A DNA stretch of 64,000 nt, from assembly GCF_025725665.1 (NCBI RefSeq), contig NZ_CP107009.1:682001-746000 (forward strand). The letters run 5' to 3'. Of the stretch, positions 60,734 to 64,000 are shown in pieces (position 1 is the first letter of the stretch; each line of letters begins with the position of its first letter). Source of the DNA: Halomonas sp. LR3S48 (GTDB lineage Bacteria > Pseudomonadota > Gammaproteobacteria > Pseudomonadales > Halomonadaceae). The translations under genes and the position numbers were made by a program. Under the pieces are notes generated by a model. That model ran no database searches, was not told where the DNA came from, and saw only the letters and a program-made list of their open reading frames with translations.

Positions 60734-62908
60734 GTGAACTCAACCACACCTTCCTTGCGGCCTGGTGCCGTTGCCGCGCGCTTCGGCCCCGTGTGCTTGC
60801 GTGCCTCGTTCGTGCTTCTGGTCGGCCTGCCGGTGGCAGGCGCTGGTGCCCAGGAGCTAACGAGCGGCTCCGAATACGAGCTGGAGGCGATCACGGTGAT
60901 GGGCACGCGTGAGCGCGCCTACCGCAACGTGGTGGCGCCCACGGCCAACAAGAGCGACACCCTGGTGAAGGAAACGCCTTTCTCCATCCAGACGGTGACC
61001 CGCGAGCTGATCGAGGATCGAGGCGTCACTACCTTCGGCGAGGCCGTGCGCACCGTGCCCGGTGTCACGCCGCAGGTCGGCTGGGGTGGCAGCAACGACC
61101 GCTTCCGTTTGCGCGGCTTCGCCACCACGGCGAACCTCAAGAACGGCTTTCGCCGAAGCGTGTTCGCGCCGGTGGACGAGTTGGTGAACATCGAGCAGAT
61201 CGAGGTGCTCAAGGGGCCGGCCTCAGCGCTATACGGCCGCTTCGAGCCCGGCGGGGTGGTCAATCTGGTGACGAAGAAGCCGCTGGACGAAGCGCAAACG
61301 CGTTTCGACCTGACCGGCGGGCGCTACGATTTCTACCGGGGCACCTTCGATACCACGGGGCCACTTAGCGATACCGTCAGCTATCGGGTCACCGGGGCGT
61401 GGCAGGATGGCGGCAGCTTCCGCGATTTCGTGGAGGCCGAAAGCCAGTTCATCTCGCCGGTGGTGAGGTGGCAGCCTTCGCCGCAGACCACGCTCACCGC
61501 CGAGCTGGAACTCGGGCGGCGCGATTCGTCATTCGACCGCGGCTTCGGCAACAGCCCACTGTTCCTCGAGGTGCCGATTCACAACAACTATGCCGAGCCG
61601 GACGCACGCCTGGAGAACGAAAGCGCGCTGGCGTCCGTGGTGCTGGACCATGCCTTCGACAGTGGCTGGGAGCTGCGCAGCGGGATGCAGGCGTCGTGGG
61701 CGCGCACCGATGCGCTGTGGTACCCCTACGGCTTCGAGCCGATCAGCGGGGCCGACACGAACGACCCCCAGGTCAACCGCCGCCGCCAGCGCAGCGTAGA
61801 CGAGCAGACCGACGCCTCGGTGATGGCGGAGGTGTCGCGCCGCTTCGATACGGGGGCGGTGGGCCACCGCGTGCTGCTGGGCGCCGACTACCACTACGAC
61901 GAGTGGGACTTCGAGGCCCAGGCCTTCCTCGGCCCCGGAGGCTTCCCGGTCAACCTGCCGATCAGCCTGTACGATCCGGTGCATGGGAGGGCCCCCAGCG
62001 GCCCGCTTGAGCCCTACGACGCTTCGCATTACGACAGTCACAATGTCGGGCTGTACCTGCAGGACGAGCTGCAGCTCGGCAGCCAGTGGCGGCTGTTGCT
62101 GGGGGGCCGCTACGACCGTTCGCGCAGCGGCGCCAGGGCCGAGTACCTGCCGGTGGAGGGGCGCCTGACGCGTACCGACGAGGCGTTCTCGCCCCGCGTC
62201 GGCCTAACCTGGACGCCCAGCGAGGAGGTCTCGCTGTATGCCAGCTGGGCGCAATCCTTCCTCACCGAGCCCTCCAACGGCATGCTGCGCGAGGGCAACC
62301 TGCCGTCGCCCTCGCGAGGGCGGCAAGCCGAGGTGGGCACCAAGCTGAGCCTGCTCGATGGCCGCTTGGAGCCGACGCTGGCGCTGTTCGACATTCGCCG
62401 TCGTAACGGCGTGGTATCGGACCCGGACGACTTCAACTATGTGATCCAGGTCGGCGAGCAGCGCAGCCGTGGCTGGGAGGTAGATGTACCCTATGCCGTC
62501 ACGTCGCAGTGGCGTTTGCTGGCCAGCTATACGCAGCTCAAGACCGAGATCACCGAGGACAGCGATCCCGCGTTGGTCGGCAACCTGGTGGCCAATGCGC
62601 CGCGCCGCTCCGCCAGCTTCTGGTCCACCTACGATTTCGCCGGCCGTGCCTCGGGGCTCAGCGTGGGCCTCGGCGCCATCTACGTGGGTGAGCGCGAGGC
62701 CAACACCGCCAACAGCTTCGAGCTGCCTTCCTATACGCGTTGGGATGCCAATGCGATCTACCGCTTCGGGGAAGGGCAGCGCTACCGGGTGCAGATGATG
62801 GTGCAGAACCTGGGGGACAAGCGTTACTACGATTCCGGCGGCCCGTTCGTGCCCACCTTTGCCGGCGCGCCGCGCAGTGTGTTTGCTACCTTCGGCATGA
62901 CGTTCTGA
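60734..62908 (+). CDS. TonB-dependent siderophore/metallophore receptor
   Basis: A 724-residue outer-membrane receptor. The signal peptide (CLRASFVLLVGLPVAGAGAQ) is followed by a TonB box-like YELEAITVMG. The plug domain is ETPFSIQTVTRELIEDRGVT ... RLRGFATTANL ... VLKGPASALYGRFEPGGVVN. A 22-strand barrel ends in RSVFATFGMTF with the terminal Phe. It belongs to the siderophore-receptor subfamily. The GTG start at 60734 follows AAGGA and opens the signal. The neighbouring zinc chaperone and the upstream palindrome suggest a zinc or zincophore ligand; iron-siderophore uptake remains possible. Confidence 0.9.
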   Translation: MNSTTPSLRPGAVAARFGPVCLRASFVLLVGLPVAGAGAQELTSGSEYELEAITVMGTRERAYRNVVAPTANKSDTLVKETPFSIQTVTRELIEDRGVTTFGEAVRTVPGVTPQVGWGGSNDRFRLRGFATTANLKNGFRRSVFAPVDELVNIEQIEVLKGPASALYGRFEPGGVVNLVTKKPLDEAQTRFDLTGGRYDFYRGTFDTTGPLSDTVSYRVTGAWQDGGSFRDFVEAESQFISPVVRWQPSPQTTLTAELELGRRDSSFDRGFGNSPLFLEVPIHNNYAEPDARLENESALASVVLDHAFDSGWELRSGMQASWARTDALWYPYGFEPISGADTNDPQVNRRRQRSVDEQTDASVMAEVSRRFDTGAVGHRVLLGADYHYDEWDFEAQAFLGPGGFPVNLPISLYDPVHGRAPSGPLEPYDASHYDSHNVGLYLQDELQLGSQWRLLLGGRYDRSRSGARAEYLPVEGRLTRTDEAFSPRVGLTWTPSEEVSLYASWAQSFLTEPSNGMLREGNLPSPSRGRQAEVGTKLSLLDGRLEPTLALFDIRRRNGVVSDPDDFNYVIQVGEQRSRGWEVDVPYAVTSQWRLLASYTQLKTEITEDSDPALVGNLVANAPRRSASFWSTYDFAGRASGLSVGLGAIYVGEREANTANSFELPSYTRWDANAIYRFGEGQRYRVQMMVQNLGDKRYYDSGGPFVPTFAGAPRSVFATFGMTF

Positions 62909-62959
62909 GTGTGGGCTGGGAGGGCGGGCCGGCGATCGCCGGCTCGCTCCGCGCGGTCC

Positions 62960-64000
62960 TCAGTGGCCGTGGTCGTGCGTGGCGCCGGTGCCGCCTACGG
63001 CCACGATGCTGAAGGGCACACCTTCGACTTCCATCTCGCCGATTTTCTCGAAGCTCGTGGCTTCCACCTGGTGTAGCTTGCCCTCGAGCGGGTCGGTCAC
63101 GAAGACGTGCTCGCCGGCAACCACCACACGTGGGCGAGGATCCCGCCAGTGGCCGTCCATGGAATACGGGTCGGTAAGCCGCAGCGATTGGCGGATCTCG
63201 CCGGCGAGTACGTCGAGCTGATGAAGCTGGCCATCCTCGGTGAACACGTAGGCATAGCGGGCCCGGATCGGGTCGACGGCGAAGTGCACGCGGCGAGTGG
63301 GCAGCTCGACCAGGCGGAAGGCTTCCTCTTCGCTCGGATCGATCAGCACCACGGCGCTCCGGTCGGGGCTATCGTAATAGTTGCCCAGGAAGTATTGCAG
63401 CCCGCGGCCGCCGACCAGGGTGGTCGTCTTGCCACCGCGGAGAGCGTCGGGATAGGGCAGGTGCTCGATGGCCGGCGCGCCATCCCCGGAGCGGACGATC
63501 AGCAGGCCCGTTGCACAGGCAAAAGCCATCAGGTTGCCCGTTGCCGCCTCGCCATGCAGGTCGGGGCACTCGGCCAGCTCGCCCACCCGGGTACCGTCAC
63601 GATCCTGCACCCGAATGCCGATGGGCAGGTTGGTAGGGTCCTCGGGGTGTGGCTCGGAAACCAGGTCGTAGTCGCCATAGGGGATGATGACGCCGTGGTG
63701 GGGGGCGCCCGAGTCCACTTCGCGAAGCTCGACGCTTCCGGACAGCACATCGCGCTCGCGGAAGATCCGGGCAACGCCTTCGTTGTCGAAGAACGCGGCC
63801 CAGTGGCCCTGGTGCTCGACGAAGTGCACCGGATAGCCACCCTCGATCTCGGTTCCGGTCAGTTGGGGCTCCCCTATCTCGATGTCGGCGTGGTCGCCAT
63901 GGCCGTGAAATGCGATGCCCGTAGCCAGGGCCGTCACGACATCGGATGAGCCCTGCACCGCATAGACCGTCTCACCGCTGTGGCTGCGATAGAGCGTCGC
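62960..64000 (-). CDS. aztD: AztD-like periplasmic zinc chaperone (5' end beyond window)
   Basis: At least 346 residues of a secreted beta-propeller protein; the frame is open through the right window edge, so signal peptide and start are missing. It has propeller blades with HFVEHQGHWAAFFDNEGVAR, NLMAFACATGLLIVR and HFAVDPIRARYAYVFTEDGQ. Metal-ligand-rich segments are FHGHGDHADIE and the C-terminal THDHGH. In Paracoccus AztD delivers zinc to the receptor AztC of the AztABC importer. The transporter genes would lie to the right, outside this window. It is convergent with the TonB receptor. Confidence 0.82.
   Translation of the reverse strand, partial: ATLYRSHSGETVYAVQGSSDVVTALATGIAFHGHGDHADIEIGEPQLTGTEIEGGYPVHFVEHQGHWAAFFDNEGVARIFRERDVLSGSVELREVDSGAPHHGVIIPYGDYDLVSEPHPEDPTNLPIGIRVQDRDGTRVGELAECPDLHGEAATGNLMAFACATGLLIVRSGDGAPAIEHLPYPDALRGGKTTTLVGGRGLQYFLGNYYDSPDRSAVVLIDPSEEEAFRLVELPTRRVHFAVDPIRARYAYVFTEDGQLHQLDVLAGEIRQSLRLTDPYSMDGHWRDPRPRVVVAGEHVFVTDPLEGKLHQVEATSFEKIGEMEVEGVPFSIVAVGGTGATHDHGH

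Overview
The window looks like chromosome of a high-G+C, moderately halophilic gammaproteobacterium. A member of the Halomonadaceae (Halomonas/Billgrantia type) is the best guess. This rests on the gene set (guaB-guaA, xseA, glrK-qseG-glrR, tctCBA/tctDE, CsbD and PRC-barrel stress proteins, many acidic proteins) and on codon use. It is inference from content, not a database match. No tRNA, rRNA, CRISPR array or intact insertion sequence was seen.

Layout. 0-3 kb: the 3' part of a GlrK/QseE kinase, its lipoprotein partner and a sigma-54 response regulator. 3-6.6 kb: xseA, a PRC-barrel and a CsbD stress protein, and an AbrB-type membrane protein. 6.6-12.8 kb: a tripartite tricarboxylate transporter (tctCBA) divergent from its tctDE two-component system, with an orphan periplasmic binding protein coupled to the kinase. 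12.8-16.1 kb: guaB and guaA. 16.1-20.4 kb: accessory DNA. Directly behind the guaA terminator is a strikingly AT-rich two-gene cassette (HEPN-like protein plus P-loop ATPase), then a 661-base non-coding stretch, then a PD-(D/E)XK-type nuclease-like gene. This is the best candidate for an undescribed, probably defensive, system.

20.4-31.5 kb: mixed metabolic genes, including a small HD (alarmone-hydrolase-like) protein, an acetyl-CoA hydrolase/transferase, a LysE exporter, a DadA-like oxidase, two AraC regulators, an SDR and DoxX. A scar at 29.5-30.0 kb holds the tails of three lost genes. 31.7-40 kb: an OmpR-type two-component system, an IorAB-type molybdenum hydroxylase with its XdhC maturation factor, a LysR regulator and an NmrA-type reductase.

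40-52.4 kb: an envelope-stress block. It holds a YejM/PbgA-like membrane sulfatase-fold protein, a three-gene RND efflux operon, a MipA/OmpV outer-membrane protein and an OmpR-type two-component system. A near-identical regulatory element with a GTAAGT-N5-GTAAGT direct repeat precedes both yejM and mipA, which suggests one regulon. The response regulator and kinase are split by a lipoprotein alpha/beta-hydrolase gene flanked by diverged copies of the regulator/kinase junction. 52.5-60 kb: TetR regulator, small membrane protein, TPR lipoprotein, SnoaL-like protein, and two cold-shock genes that are copies of one complete cassette (terminator, gene, leader, upstream hairpin). A methyltransferase, a GlxA regulator, a beta-propeller lyase-like protein and a winged-helix regulator lie among them. 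60.6-64 kb: a TonB-dependent receptor behind an AT-rich palindromic element, and an AztD-like zinc chaperone cut by the window end, which points to metal (zinc) uptake.
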